Shown here one piece after another: positions 35,247 through 47,726 of a DNA stretch of 64,000 bases. The translations under genes were made by a program, and so were the position numbers. Position 1 is the first letter of the stretch. Each line of letters starts with the position of its first letter. This stretch comes from Capillidium heterosporum. Lineage: Eukaryota > Entomophthoromycota > Entomophthoromycetes > Entomophthorales > Capillidiaceae. The stretch spans positions 124,001-188,000 of the forward strand of contig WBMQ01000010.1 of the NCBI GenBank assembly GCA_016630905.1, written 5' to 3'. The notes beneath the pieces are model-generated. The model made no database searches. It saw only the letters and a list, made by a program, of their open reading frames with translations, and was not told the origin of the DNA.

Positions 35247-35948
35247 AAACTTTATATATCTGTCGACTTAAACTGGAGCTGAAAAATGTTGTGAATAAAA
35301 AGTAAGCTGTTGGTGCAACCCTAAGAATATATCTACTATTTACAATCAAAAACTTAAGACTAACTTGTTCCTCCCAAGTTTCAGATATCAGAAATTTCAG
35401 AAGCTATATCGATTCAGGCCTTCGGCTTTAAAATTCTGTAAATGTACGACGGTAGCGATACGAAAGTGGGCTTGTAAAAGTTGTCAGCTGGCAAAGTGGT
35501 TAAGAAAGGTATTGGTCCAAACAGCTAAAGACTAAGTTTTGAGATGAATTTCCTGTTTTCAAAGATTGGTAAAGCTTTTACCTTATTTGTAAATAATTGG
35601 ACTTTTTTATACATTTTGGATGAGTAATTCAGGTTACAAGTTAGGCCTAGTCCACTTATACTTTAAGATTTTCTATATATAGTTAGCTACCACACCTAAA
35701 TTGCCACCTGAGAAGGGATGAAGTTTTGCCTTTGGATCGCCTATCGGTTCAGGTAAATCCTACCAAGAGGCCTTCTCTTTCTGCCAGCTCCAACACCGAA
35801 ACTAAAGGCCTACCTAGAAAATTCAATATAAGCCCGCCAATTAAAGTTTTACTTCGAAATTTAGGGGGAACTACCAGATAAATTTAGGTTTCGCTCAAAG
35901 TTTGTGCAGTTGGAACAATGGCAACAAGTTTTATTGTTATAGAAAGGC
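35247..35948. other. Intergenic between divergent Zn2Cys6 genes
   Basis: Bidirectional promoter region of two paralogous regulators. tata-like strings at about 35256 (minus strand side) and 35673. No gene seen. Confidence 0.5.
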
Positions 35949-37725
35949 ATGCATAGACGAAAGGCCAAATTAGACGAGCACTGCCAGCTAACCGTAATGG
36001 TAAATGGCACTAAACTAAGTACTCAGAGCTGCGACCGATGTTACAAACGTAAGAAAAAGTGCAGCCGTAACCTACCGATATGTACCACCTGTGTCATAGA
36101 CTTTGTCGAATGCAGTTACAGCCGAGCTAATTTAAGGCCAGTATCGACTATGTCGGTCAAGTTCCAAGTAAAAAGTAGCTTCTTCCGGTCGATAGAGTAA
36201 ATTTGATTCCAATTTTATGTACTGATAGCTTTCTAGCCTAGCTCAACCTAAAAGCTCCACTTTACATTACAACTTGTTGGATACCAAATCGAAAAATCAG
36301 TTCTTTGTACTCATTTTAGCTATAGTCAATTTGAATATATTTACTTTGAATGGTAAGGAATTGAATTTAATTACCGATATCCACGCCTTAAGTCACCATC
36401 TATCCGTTATGGTTCGACCATCGAAACTCAACCACAATCGTGAGTGGCAGGTTAATAAGGATATCTTTGACTTTGAATTCCAAAATTCTGATATTTACAA
36501 CGAGGCGGTCGATAACTATTTCAAGTATTACAATGTATTCCGACCTCTGTTCACCAAGACAATGTACAAAAGTCGACTTAGATCTAAGCTGTTAAAGTTG
36601 AGTGTGTTTGTAATAGGTCACCAATTTTCCAACTCCCAGCTCACGAATATCCTAGTTTTACATAAGGAACTTTTCATCCTCGCCAAAAAAAGTTTCTTTA
36701 AACCCAGTTTGGATACGGTTCAAGCGTTGTTCATGTTGTTCTCGTTCGGGTTCAACATCAACTTAGTTAACATGATAGGTAGGTCTGCCACCCATAGCCT
36801 ATCACAGATGATGGTTGCCATAGGTTTACACCTCCCATTGAAGTCCAGCAGAAATCTCAAGAAGATAGCCCTGAGTGTGGAACGGAAGCTGACGTTTTCA
36901 ACTATCACCCATAACCTCAAACTATATGGCGGGTACTATAGGGACAGTTTGGCGATGATCCCAACTTACTTCTATCCAGCTAATCATCATGAATTAGATT
37001 TCAGTATAGAAGGTCGATTTACTTCCAACAAGCTCAATAGATTTCCAACATTGTTCGAGGATGAAGTCGAATATATAACATTACTTTCCCATATCCATTT
37101 AGTGCGGAACTTAGACCAACAGAACCAACTCTTGGATATCTACGATGAGTTACGATTCAACTTGCTCAATCAAACCTACAAGGGCCATCAACTGAACTCT
37201 AAATTGAAGAGCTTCGACACCAGTATTGGCAAGTCATTTATGGAGTCCTTGATCAGCCTTCACCAGCTTAAATCCAAACATCCCGACCACCTAATGTTAG
37301 ATCAAACCATCAACCAAGTTAACCTCAAGTTCTATCTGCTAAAATCTAAGCTTTATGAACTTAAACTTCATCTACCGACAAACCATCGTCACAGACCCTT
37401 TAGGAACTTACCCAGCCCCAAGATTCTACTGGCTTCCGACTCAAGTTACAAGGATGATATCGAAAGCTGGTTGAAGACGTTGGCTTCGGTAGCGAGTATC
37501 TACCTCCTGCTGAGCCAGGATTGTAACTACCACCCACTGATGGCACATCCTATATATTCTGCAATAGCTCAGCTCAAACTATATAAGGAACTACACCCTC
37601 AACCTCAGACCTTGAATCTGTTGTTTGAAGACTGCCAGATCTATTTCCGAAAGCTGACTGGTAACCCGATCTTGAGGATGACTACCCATCTATTTGAAAC
37701 TACTTGTAGCCTTATAGAACGCTGA
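35949..37725 (+). CDS. Zn(II)2Cys6 transcription factor (family member 3)
   Basis: Intact, 578 residues. Exon 1 35949-36196, exon 2 36237-37725, one 40-nt intron with ctgat branch-like site. Zinc cluster CDRCYKRKKKC then CTTCVIDFVEC (residues about 29-55) followed by SYSRA. Effector region shares with its relatives NYFKYYNVFRPLFTKTMY, RSKLLKLSVFVIGHQF, PSLDTVQALFMLF and the C-terminal region of alternating helices (DDIESWLKTLASVASIY, CNYHPLMAHPI). Start: MHRRKAKLDEHC, giving exon 1 of 248 nt, the same as member 1. Likely a local duplication with member 2 that inverted. Target genes unknown. Confidence 0.85.
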
Positions 37726-38030
37726 TATGTATGTTTAAGTATTTGGCAGTTCAAAGTTTTAGATTATTTGAAATGTATATTAGTTTGTATACTAAGCTAT
37801 TAGAATAAATGTATTTTGGTAAATTATTGGTTGCCAAAATGTAAATTTTAATAATCTCTTTATTTAGTTAATGGTAGTCTTACAAAGCAATAGAGTTTCG
37901 CATTGAAGAGCTTAAGTTGATAAACCATAAAAAATATATCGTATCACAGTTCAAAGTTATTAAAGTAACCTTCGTTCTCAAAAATCCCAAAATGAACTCA
38001 TAGTAACCGGAATCAAAGTTTATTTGTCAC
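37726..38030. other. Intergenic between two 3' ends
   Basis: Short convergent gap; aataaa at 37804; no gene seen. Confidence 0.55.
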
Positions 38031-41000
38031 TCAAGATCGTCTGTGTTCTACTAATCGGGAATCTTGGTTCTTGAGCGGGAACAGCGGTAGCAGATGAGCC
38101 AGGCGATCCCTGGATTCGGGGCGTTGGATGAGATGTTGCTGAACTCTATGAGTGAGGTTCTGCTTCAGCGTGTCTGATTCCTCCAAAATCTGCTTGAGCT
38201 GCTCCATGGGTAGTTGAAGTAGAGGTCCGTGGGCGGCCGTACCCAGCAGCTATTAAATAAAAAGTTAGATTACAAATACTTTTTAAAAAGCTTACTATAG
38301 CAATCCTTTTGAATCCGTTCCATATAGATTCGAACTTCCAAACTTTGCGACCCACTAACTTGCGTAGAAAGTCGATGAGGGCACTTATGATGGGGTTGGC
38401 AGCGCTGTTGGTGGGGGTGGACTGGATATTACGGGCTTTGATGAATTCGATTGCCTATATATAAATGAAAGTTAGCAGATAAGTATAAATGTATTTCTAC
38501 CGTTCGCATGATGAGTAGGGGAAGCTTTGGTAGCTCGACCATTTTCAACAACGCTGCTACTATAATCTCTGATGGGAACAATCGCAAGTTGGCTATACAG
38601 AACTGAATTGCTGATAAAATTAGATTAATCAGATACGAAAAACTACCTTTGATGACGTTAGGAATCAACGACTCATACTCGTTGGAATGTAGTAAGATAA
38701 GTAAGTCGTCCGGTTTGACAGTTGGAAGCGGGGGCAACGATTGTGGTGGCGAAGGGGGATTCCCAAATCCAAGTAAATGGGTTGGATTGGGTGGTAGTAC
38801 CGGGATAGGTTTACCCCAGGGGGAACACAGCATAGTTATGAAGGCTTCGGACTGACTCTGGATAAGCTTTAACTTCTCAATCTCTTCCTCGGGCAACTGG
38901 ACCCCGTTGGGATCTTCTGTTTTGTAGATAATCCCCTTGAGTGCGAACTTCAAAAATACACGCAGGTCCTCCTAAAGAACGTTCAATGTATCGTACGATA
39001 TTTAACTTACCAGAGGATAAAGTGGAGCTAACTGGGTGACGAATCGAATGGGAGTGTGTTTGGAAAGGAATCCTTCCTTAACCGACTTCAACAGCGATTG
39101 TATGTCTGAACCTAAAATATAAGTAAAGTGAACTATTATTTTATTGGTACCATGATCACGATCTTGTGGGGTTAAGAGGACTATCGCACGGAAAGCCAAA
39201 TCTTCGGAACCGTTTGGGTAATGGCCAACGATCTTAACCAACGGTTCACAGTTGACGGTCAGGAAACGTACTAGAAGGATAAAGTCCTTCTCAATAGCTT
39301 GGCGTACGATTGGTTTGCATGCACCGTAAGTCTCAAATATGTCTGTCAGTAAATCGTGATGAACGGAAGTGATGGCTAGGAAGAGCTCCAACTTGCAAGA
39401 AACTTCTTTAGACACCTGCGTGAACGATTTTGGGGTGGGTTCTACTTCAGCCTCCACTTGGCTTTCATGAGGTTCAGTCGGCAGGTTTATATCCAAGTCT
39501 GGTAAAGTGGATAGGGCATCCTTAGCACCTCTTTCGATTTCTGGCTTGAACGTGACGAGGCTATCACGGTACCAGCGCTTGATTGATAGGATAGCCGATG
39601 TTCGCAGACGTTTATCCTCGTTAATCGCATACCCCAGGATCTTGTCCAGGCAAATGCCACGAATATGTGAACGCTGGTTGACGAGCTCTCGAAGTATAGA
39701 TATACCCACCGACTGTCTAAATAAAATCAGTATCATAAGCTCCTTTAAAACTACCTTAATGGGAGTAGACAGATGTGGTCTATCAGAGGTAAAATATATT
39801 CGATGGGTAAGTGTGGGAGATGCAAGATGAAGTTGATAAGCAGAGTGGCTGGCTCATATAGAGCCTCTTTGTCGGAAACCTTTTTCGTCCATTTGGCAGG
39901 GAGATCCAAGATTAAGGTTTCAATCACCTTTTCCAGGATTAAAAGGTAAGTTCGATCTTTGTTGAGGTTATACTCTTCATAGACCCACGCCATTGCCAAT
40001 TCCCACTTTGAACTCGTCTTAGAAGAGATTAGGTTTAAAAGGGAGCTGCGAATCGTATTCTTCTGGAATAGGGAGTTGATCCTCAGTTCTTTGTCCTCGC
40101 TATCCTCCAAAAGATTAACCTTTTCCATAGCTGCCAGGCGGGCTAATAAATGGTACCAAACGATGTTGTTGGTAGGTGATAAAGCGTCTCTGCTTTCGTA
40201 GACATAAAGTGCTTGGCTTTCGGCAATCCTCGTACAGGCATCTACACGCATCTCTTCAAACTCCTCAACATTAGTTGAAGCTGGTTCTAAATCTGGTTGG
40301 ACTTTGTGGCTCAGTTACTACAGAAGGAATCTGTTCCATAGAGGCACTTTGGCCTTCATTATGTGTCGTATCTGATCGTTTATCGTAAATACTTTCGGGC
40401 AAAGGCTCATTTTTAACTAGTATAGAAGAAGGTTTCTCGGGTTGATTTTGCTCAATTACAACCTCCTAAACATTGTATTAATAAAAATAGATATTATCAC
40501 ATACCTCTCTAGGTTTTGGAATACTTGTCGCAATACTTTCAGCTTTGACAGCTTCAATAGGCTTAATCTTAACCTTTGGCTCCTTTTGGAACAGACCTCT
40601 ACTCTGTGCATTCTTTAACAGTAGTTAGTATAAATAGCAGAACTAAATGATGTACCTTGATTGATTCGGCAATATTTTCTTCCGAATGACTGCTAAGACA
40701 TTTTATAATCAAATCGGCGACCAATTCTGAGTTCAACTTACTGGAATCGTAACCCACTATAGAATAAACATTAGAAATAGTACAGTTAAAAGTAGTACAA
40801 GAGTCCAAGAAGGGGAAAGGATAAACTTTCTTAATTTCATCCACTCTAGGCCTCTTAATGTCAGGAACATTAGTTTGCTGAGGTGGGTCAAAGCGCCTCT
40901 GCCTATGAAAATCTGACGGTGGAGGTGGGATATAGTTTGAGCTATTGATGGGATATTCATTTCGGGCGTTAAATGACTGTGATGAAGCTCCTACACCGGG

Positions 41001-42162
41001 TGGAACTAAAGTAGGGACGTCGTCAGGACCAAGTGAATCCAAAGCGTGATTGGCATGTCCAGGAATGTTACTTTTCCTACAAAGGTAAGTAAAAGTGCAT
41101 TTAAAGTAAAGTACGCTAAAGAGGTTAGGCAGATCCTTATCGCTTTTTTCAGACTCCATATGTCGTTCATTGGAATTGTTGGAGGATGTTGATACAGCTC
41201 AGCAAAGACGGCCACCACGTTATTGAACAGGGCAGGAACTTCTAGTGCTACTGTGGCGAGAAGGTTCACAATTGCCGTCAGGATGGTACGTTCACTAAAG
41301 TAAGATATCGTTAGATCAAATAAAATCTTTGAAGTTTACACAGGTGGCAGGGAGCTCAAAATACTTATCAATAGTGTCAAAAGTGAGGAACCCCTAGACT
41401 GTATTCACAAATTTAGCATTGGTTTCTTTATTAAAATATGTCAAGTAGCTTACAATGAACTCAAAGTTGTTAGGGTTCATATGGAATCCCATTATCAGCT
41501 TCTGGAGGAGGTTGATACGAGCCAACAGCACCGACGTACCACCAAAGAAGTTGAATTTGGTCCCATTGTCGAAGATGGCTGCGTCAATGAACGTGCTAAA
41601 GTTACCTAGGATGTTTGCGTCCGCCGTGTACTGTCCATTTCTATGTTGAATAAAGCTTGCATTAACATCTAAGCAATATCGAAGCTTACATCAATATAAA
41701 AAATTTGGAGGCTATAGAGGCCGAACAATTTAAAGCCATCTTAGTGATTGGTGAGCTGGGAACGTGTGCTTGGGTCTTTAGCAATTCCGTTAAAACGCTC
41801 AATGCATGAGGTAAAACTAATGTTGCAAATTAATATATAAAAGTCATACTGGTAAGAATTGAGAATTTATTGAGCAGCTTAAGTATCTTACTTTGTCGTA
41901 AATTGTCTACCGAATCGCTGTTGTAGGAAATTTTGCGGATAAGATCTATGTACCATAGAGCGATAGTTGAAAAGCTGGGAGTCGATGTGTTGTTGAAACT
42001 GAGCTGGGAGACTATCTGACTTAGTACTGGAAAGACAGAAAATAGTAGGGTTGGATTGTTGGCCAACATCATCTCCAAGTTGCTTAAAATCGCTACTCTT
42101 GAGCTGTTGTTTTGGGTCTGTATTGCATCGTTCAGCAGCTGCACTGGTGAATTTAAATCCAT
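38031..42162 (-). CDS. PTA1: Symplekin/PTA1, scaffold of cleavage-polyadenylation, many exons
   Basis: Scaffold of the pre-mRNA 3'-end processing factor (CPF/CPSF). Starts MDLNSPVQLLNDAIQ at 42162; ends ...RLVEHRRS at 38031. I count at least a dozen exons with 33-46-nt introns (checked: 38250-38295, 38455-38500, 38611-38646, 38972-39010, 39112-39150, 39717-39754 and one at about 41820-41853). N-terminal HEAT-like part (LNNP-x-LLFSVFPVLSQIV ... IALWYIDLIRKISYN), a Pro-rich low-complexity middle (YIPPPPSDFHRQRRFDPPQQ, GPDDVPTLVPP), and a conserved C-terminal symplekin domain (LLKSVKEGFLSKHTPIRFVT, PSEIIVAALLKMVELPKLPL, LVGRKVWKFESIWNGFKRI, LLGTAAHGPLLQLPMEQL). A frame change is likely near 40300. 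In animals and yeast the protein bridges CPSF and CstF; here the same role is inferred. Confidence 0.85.
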
Positions 42163-43028
42163 TTTGAACACTTGCTCTTAAACAAAACTTGAGTTATAGT
42201 GAACTCAGTTTTTATCACTTCAATTTTGACAAATTGATAGTTTTTCGCTATGATGTAAAATAGAATTTCATATAACATTGCGTTTGATGTTGAGAGAAGC
42301 TTTTACTCTAAATTTAGGATTGTAGTGTTATGAAAAAGGTATAAAAGATACATTTTAGGCTTTATAATGCTAGTAACTTTTTGATATATGCATATTTGAC
42401 TTTATTGACTTGGAGTATACAAATTTGTATTTTGGCTTGATTTATATCAGCCACATTGATATAATGGAAAAATAATAAGAAAACTATACTAGCTTTTACC
42501 CGATCAATAAAATCAGTTATTGAAAAGCCTAATTGAAAGAATTGTTATTTGAGTTAGTATATAATTAAATAATTTGAAGACTGTGTCAATATAGCAACAA
42601 TTTCTCAGGTCTAGTCGGCTGTTTGTCCTTTAACCTGATGGATTCATTTTATATCTAACCTGCTTACTATTATATAGATAGAGTATTGAATTTTAGCAAC
42701 AATCCAACATAGTTTTAGAAGTATTTTAAAGTATGTATGCTCCAAGCTCTTTAATTTTCAAACCTTAAACGTAGTTGAGGGATAGATGTTGATAGTATTA
42801 AAAGATGTTTCTCAAGAAAATGACTTTGAAAATCAAATATCATTGAAATTGAAGATTTTAGGTTATTCTATTATCGATCGATATATCTAATTTTGCTAAT
42901 AGCTACCGTATAGCATATTGATGTTAAAAGTTGACGAAAAATGGAATTTGGATATAAATCGACAGTTACAAATAAATATAGGTTTAGTTGGATATACATT
43001 TACTGACTTAAAAGAAACCTCACAAAAT
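42163..43028. other. Intergenic, AT-rich
   Basis: Symplekin promoter side (minus strand) and 3' flank of the kinase. No gene or repeat seen; open frames at 42896-43190 belong to the kinase end in other frames. Confidence 0.5.
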
Positions 43029-44377
43029 TTACTGAGTGTCGGAAGGGAGACGCTGGACCTCCATCTTCTGCAAGTCTTCCTCAACTGGTTTAACCTTAAG
43101 GTTCTTGAACTTGTTGATAGCCTTGACCAAACCAACTGCCTTCTTGAACCGGTTGCGGGCGCTGAGGTTATCCTTGACGTTGGGGAGTAGGTTGTTGTCT
43201 TCTGATGGGATGTCGTGCGCCTTCTTTTCGGATAATGGCTGTAGCCAGGGGTGCTTGAGGGCTTGCTCGGCGGTCAATCGCTTAGTAGGATCTACAATCA
43301 AGACAGAGTCGATGAAGTCCCGGGCCGTCTGGGAGACTTGAGACCAGTAGCGCTCTGGCTCATATTTATACTCACCGTTAAGAATGGTCTCGACTTCGAG
43401 GGCTTCATCGCCTTGGTCGAATGGAGGGTAGCCACACAGCAAGAAGTAGGTTATGACGCCTACCGCCCACATATCACTAATAAAAAGTCAATAAAATTTA
43501 CCTTCTAGTTGAATAATTTTCTTACACTGGTTTGCCGTAGCCTTTCTTCAAAAATATTTCAGGGGCCTAACAAAACTAGTAAATATAAAGCAGTGATAGT
43601 TTAACTAACCATGTAACCTGGAGTACCGCAAGTGGTTGTCAAAGCACCAAAGCCCTCGGTATCGATAATACGAGATAAGCCAAAGTCAGCTATAACCAGT
43701 TGACTATCTTCTCCCTTGGCTTTGAAAAGCAAGTTTTCGGGCTAAATAAATGGAAACTTAATGTCAAAGTCGGCCTCTAAAACTTTACCTTCAAATCTAC
43801 AAAATTTTTAGTCAGTTTACAAATATGAATTTACCTCTGTGAACTATATTGTTTCCATGCAAGTAAGCCAAGGCATCTACTACAGTGTAGATGATTTTAG
43901 CGGCGTCGGATTCGAAAAATGATCCTTTATCGCATATTCTATCGAATAACTCGCCACCAACTGCCAGGTCAGTAATCAGGTACACTAATGGCAAAGTTAA
44001 ATACAAAATTAAAGGCGGTTAAATACAATTGTTCATAGTTTCAAAGTAATCTACAAGAGTTAACACGTTGGGGTGTCCGGCCGAAACTTTCTTTAAAATA
44101 GATATTTCATTGCGGATCATACTCTCCCTACCTGCCATCAATCTCTTACTCATTACTTTAGCAGCATAGTAGTGACCAGTATCAATCTATATTGATTATC
44201 ATTATTTTATGGAAAAGTATTGTTGGCTTACATGTACTGCCTCTAGATGCAAAAATTGACATTAAAATTTTAGACGTTTTTTGAAAGTGAAAATCTACCT
44301 TTAACTATAGCGTAAGTTCCTTGACCCAAAGTCTTACCGGTCTTGTATTTACAAGGCACCGTCTTAGCTTCAGCCAT
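43029..44377 (-). CDS. CMK1: Calmodulin-dependent protein kinase (CaMK1-like), eight exons incl. 8 and 11 nt
   Basis: Ser/Thr kinase activated by Ca2+/calmodulin. Exons 44377-44299, 44242-44232 (11 nt), 44186-44027, 43984-43835, 43796-43789 (8 nt), 43741-43610, 43566-43526, 43476-43029; introns 38-56 nt; 342 residues, in frame. Gly loop LGQGTYAIVKEAV; Lys in YYAAKVM; catalytic loop VHRDLKPENLLF, in which the 8-nt exon supplies D-L-K; DFGLS; GTPGYMAPE; MWAVGVITYFLLCGYPPF; lobe ends at KHPWLQPL. A basic amphipathic segment (NRFKKAVGLVKAINKFK) beyond the kinase is the likely autoinhibitory/calmodulin site. The calmodulin-like gene at 52823 could supply its ligand. Divergent from AMMECR1 with a 250-base shared promoter. 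Confidence 0.93.
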
Positions 44378-44627
44378 TGTTGTGTATGTTTGTAGTTGTA
44401 GTTGGAAGTGAAAGTTTGAAAAGGCTTAAATGGACCTACTCATCAAAATTCCGTTATTAATTTTGTCCAGATTCAAGGGATCACCAATTTGGAATTTCAT
44501 TACACCTAATCCAAAACCGAATTCTACGTCATTTTCATTTAGCTTATCGAGGCTAAAGAAAGCTTGGTAGAAAGCCTACATCTCATTCAAGTTTGTTGAC
44601 AATCGAGTACAAGAGTTCAAAGTAGAT

Positions 44628-45646
44628 ATGGGATCCAACAGTAAAAAGCCAAGGGTAGAGGAGGAGGCAGCTGCCAAGAAGATCCACGCGTACTACTGCT
44701 TCGAAGTCCTAGAGAACTATTTGACTTTGGTGAACAGTGTCCGTACCAAGGATAGTGAACATTTTGGTAAAAATCCAAGAGCTGTAGCTAAAGAATTATC
44801 CAAAATTAATTCAAAGTTTGGTGATGATAAATTGTAGTTTAAATTGAAGCACTATATGTAAACTAACTATATTTTGTTAAAATTAGTCCCGTATTTGTAA
44901 CTTGGAATATAAAGGACAGCATAAGTGCCCAAAAATCTGACGATGAGGATGAGGAAGTAGTTGAAGAGAATGAAGAGACTGAATTGAGAGGTTGTATCGG
45001 TACTTTCGAACCGGGGAAGTTGGATTCTATTCTTTCAAAATATACTTTTTCGAGGTTCGATTTCTACCCTACTATTTCTAAACGATTACTTGTAGTGCCT
45101 TACATGACCCACGCTTTCCTCCCATCGATATCGATGAACTCCCATATCTAACCTGCGGGTAAATTCATTTATATTGATATGTACCTGCATTTTTAAATTC
45201 TAACTTTGTCCAACAGCGTATCCTTACTTACCAACTTTGAAGATGGTGCCGACCACTTGGACTTTGAGGTACCTCTTAACCTTTACTCCTTTGCTAACTA
45301 TACGATGCCTAGATCGGTAAGCATGGAATCATCGTCAACTTCAAAACCTCATCCGGTGAAGAGCTGTCGGCCACTTACTTACCAGATGTTATTGGTATTC
45401 CTTACTTATAGTGTGATATTTACTGACTTTTTTAATTTAGCGGAGATTGGTAAGACCAAGGAGCAGATTTTAAAGATGTTGGTACGTAAAGCCGGGTTTA
45501 GAGGCCACCCTACCGACGAATTGATAAAGTCAATCCAAATTGAGAGGTACCAATCTAGTAAAGTTGAGGTATCGTATCAACAGTACAAGCAGTATTGTAA
45601 GAGTGAAGAGTACTTGAGTTTAACAGGAAAGATCTCTGATGTATAA
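44628..45646 (+). CDS. AMMECR1: AMMECR1-family protein
   Basis: Highly conserved eukaryotic/archaeal protein of uncertain biochemical role, human disease gene. Exons 44628-44815, 44887-45054, 45096-45158, 45217-45268, 45313-45394, 45441-45646 give 252 residues in frame if the first intron uses a GTTTGG donor, which is unusual; other introns 41-58 nt. N-terminal AYYCFEVLENYL; PVFVTW; the family core LRGCIGTFEPGKL; YTFSSAFHDPRFPPI; ELPYLTCGVSLLTNFEDGAD; LDFEIGKHGIIVNF; ATYLPDVI; GFRGHPTDELIKSIQIERYQ; KVEVSYQQY. All AMMECR1 landmarks are present. The first-intron donor is the least certain point. Confidence 0.9.
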
Positions 45647-46363
45647 AGTGTTATCAATAAATCGCATATGTTATATACATTAACCAACTTTTATCGTATA
45701 TACAGATGGCTCTGACTTTATCTTACCCATATTCAAGCATGTATACGATATAATCTCTATCTCTTGGTATTTTCAAGGAATGGCATACGAGAGATTATTT
45801 GCATACTTTTATAAAAAAGATATAATTCGTTTAAACTTAATCAACTATTGCTCTATTATTTTAAAACTCTGGTTATAGTTTAACAAGGTACTGTTAAATA
45901 CAATAGAAGCCAATCGCTATTTTAAGCTTATACTTGATATTTTTCAGGTCTTGAGCCTTTGTTGGACAACCAAATGAACCTTTTGATTTTCTGCCAACAG
46001 TCCTTTTAAACTCTTCCTACCTGTAAATGATAGATATTTAGAGATGAATAGCTATAATTTTCAAACCATCAGTAAATAACTAAGGATTATAAAATAAATT
46101 CATTGGCTTATACTGCAAGTATATCATTCCAACTTCTGAATATGCAATAAAGTGTGTTTATATCCATCATAAAGAACTTAACATAGCTCAAAACATCTAT
46201 ATAAATTTAAACTAAACAGACTTTTTGAAATGTGCCTACTCACTTTGATAAATAGACGCAAAATATGAAAGGAATTAACTTCCAAAAAACTGACGTCAAC
46301 TTTCAATTGAAAGACCAATTTAGTTTAAAACTGTCAATTTAGCTACCACAGGTTTCAGTTAGG
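45647..46363. other. Intergenic
   Basis: 3' flank of AMMECR1 and PEX14 promoter; AT-rich, no gene seen. Confidence 0.55.
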
Positions 46364-47726
46364 ATGACAATCAAAGGTAATGAGAATCATGAGAAGGAGG
46401 ACAAAAAGGATGTAGAAAAACTCGACCAAAATAACGATACAAAGGACAGTCAAATTGAAATTTTACAGGAGGCTGAAGGCAACTTCCCTAGCTCTCAAGG
46501 TTTAACCGAATCTGCCACAGCTACCACTACTCAAAGTGCCGATAAAATGGAAGGTCAAGTAACCAAATTAAAGGAGCAGTCCAAGTTAGAACGGCAACGC
46601 CGACGTCAAGAACTTTTAGACAAACAGAGGGAAGCAGCTAAACAAGAGAATCATGTTGAAAGTTTAGATAAAGATCGACAAAACTTGTACGTGAAGGCAT
46701 CCCAATTCCTAATGGACCCTAAAATTAAAGATGCTACGTTGAAACAGAAGGAGGAGTTCCTGCTGAGTAAGGGTCTAACAAAACTTGAGATCACTAGTGT
46801 GCTAGCTTTCCTGGTAATACTTTTTATTCTAAATTTATATTTATATGAAATTGGTATTTTAGAAATCCTCAACCTTTCCAGGCGACGACAGGTAACTTCA
46901 TTTTTACCAAATTGAAATTTATTTTTACAAAGTGAAATCGAAACTTCAGAAGGTGAATTAAGCACTGAAGAAGTGGAACTACCTCCACTACCACCCCGAA
47001 CTCACCAATTTGCTTACCCTGCCGAAGTTATACCACCGAGGTATCCCATATTCGCCGTCGCCAACTCCCTACTGCACACCATGTTTTTCCCCAAACCCAA
47101 CTTGGTCTTCATATGGAAGCAGTTGGCTTTCCTAGGCCTTTGCTTTAGTGGGCTCACCGTTGTAGTAACCTTTTTGTTCCAAGTAAGCTAGAGTTCTAAA
47201 TCTACAACTGATTGCAATTTAATAGAAACTAGCCGTACCTATTCTCATCAAAGTCTTCAAAGCGCGGTGCAACATATTGGACCAACGCCATGCCAAGCTA
47301 AAGCTCCTGCATAGCCAAATTGACCAACAAAAGCAGGTCTGTCAGGACTTTAAGCAGGAAGCCAAATCCGATACTGAAGCAAATGCTCAAGAAACTGACA
47401 CCGCTACTTTGGAAAATAACCAAGTAGGTCTGGCCAAGGACTTGAAGAAACAGTTGGGTAAGGAGATCGTTGACCGAAGTTTGAAATTGGAATTGGATTC
47501 CATCAGCCGCAAACGTTCCGCTTTAGTAACGGCCACCTTGACTCTAGTTCAGGAGTTGGTGCGCAACGTCAAAATCAATATGGATGCTACCCCTACCCCC
47601 AATTTTACGGTGCGGCAGTGGGACCGCTCTGACTCTCCTTCAGCCGGCATCAAATCAGAGATTCGATTGATCAAAGCAGCTTTGCTTCGCACTACTTCGA
47701 GACACAACCAAAAAGTTACCAAGTAA
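46364..47726 (+). CDS. PEX14: Peroxin PEX14, docking protein
   Basis: Peroxisomal membrane docking factor for the import receptor PEX5. Exons 46364-46813, 46863-46891 (29 nt), 46933-47182, 47226-47726; introns 49, 41 and 43 nt; 409 residues, in frame. The PEX14 N-domain (PEX5 WxxxF binding) lies at about 110-160: NLYVKASQFLMDPKIKDATL then KQKEEFLLSKGLTKLEI. It is preceded by an unusually long, highly charged extension (EKEDKKDVEKLDQNNDTKDS, KLERQRRRQELLDKQRE). After a Pro-rich stretch (ELPPLPPRTHQF) comes one membrane segment (LAFLGLCFSGLTVVVTFLF), then a coiled coil (HAKLKLLHSQIDQQKQVCQD). A second candidate is a PEX14/17-like protein, but the order N-domain, TM, coil is that of PEX14. Confidence 0.83.

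Noticed and set aside
44887-45646. Several separate small genes downstream of 44.6 kb
   Set aside because: They join as exons of one AMMECR1 protein with all family motifs in order.
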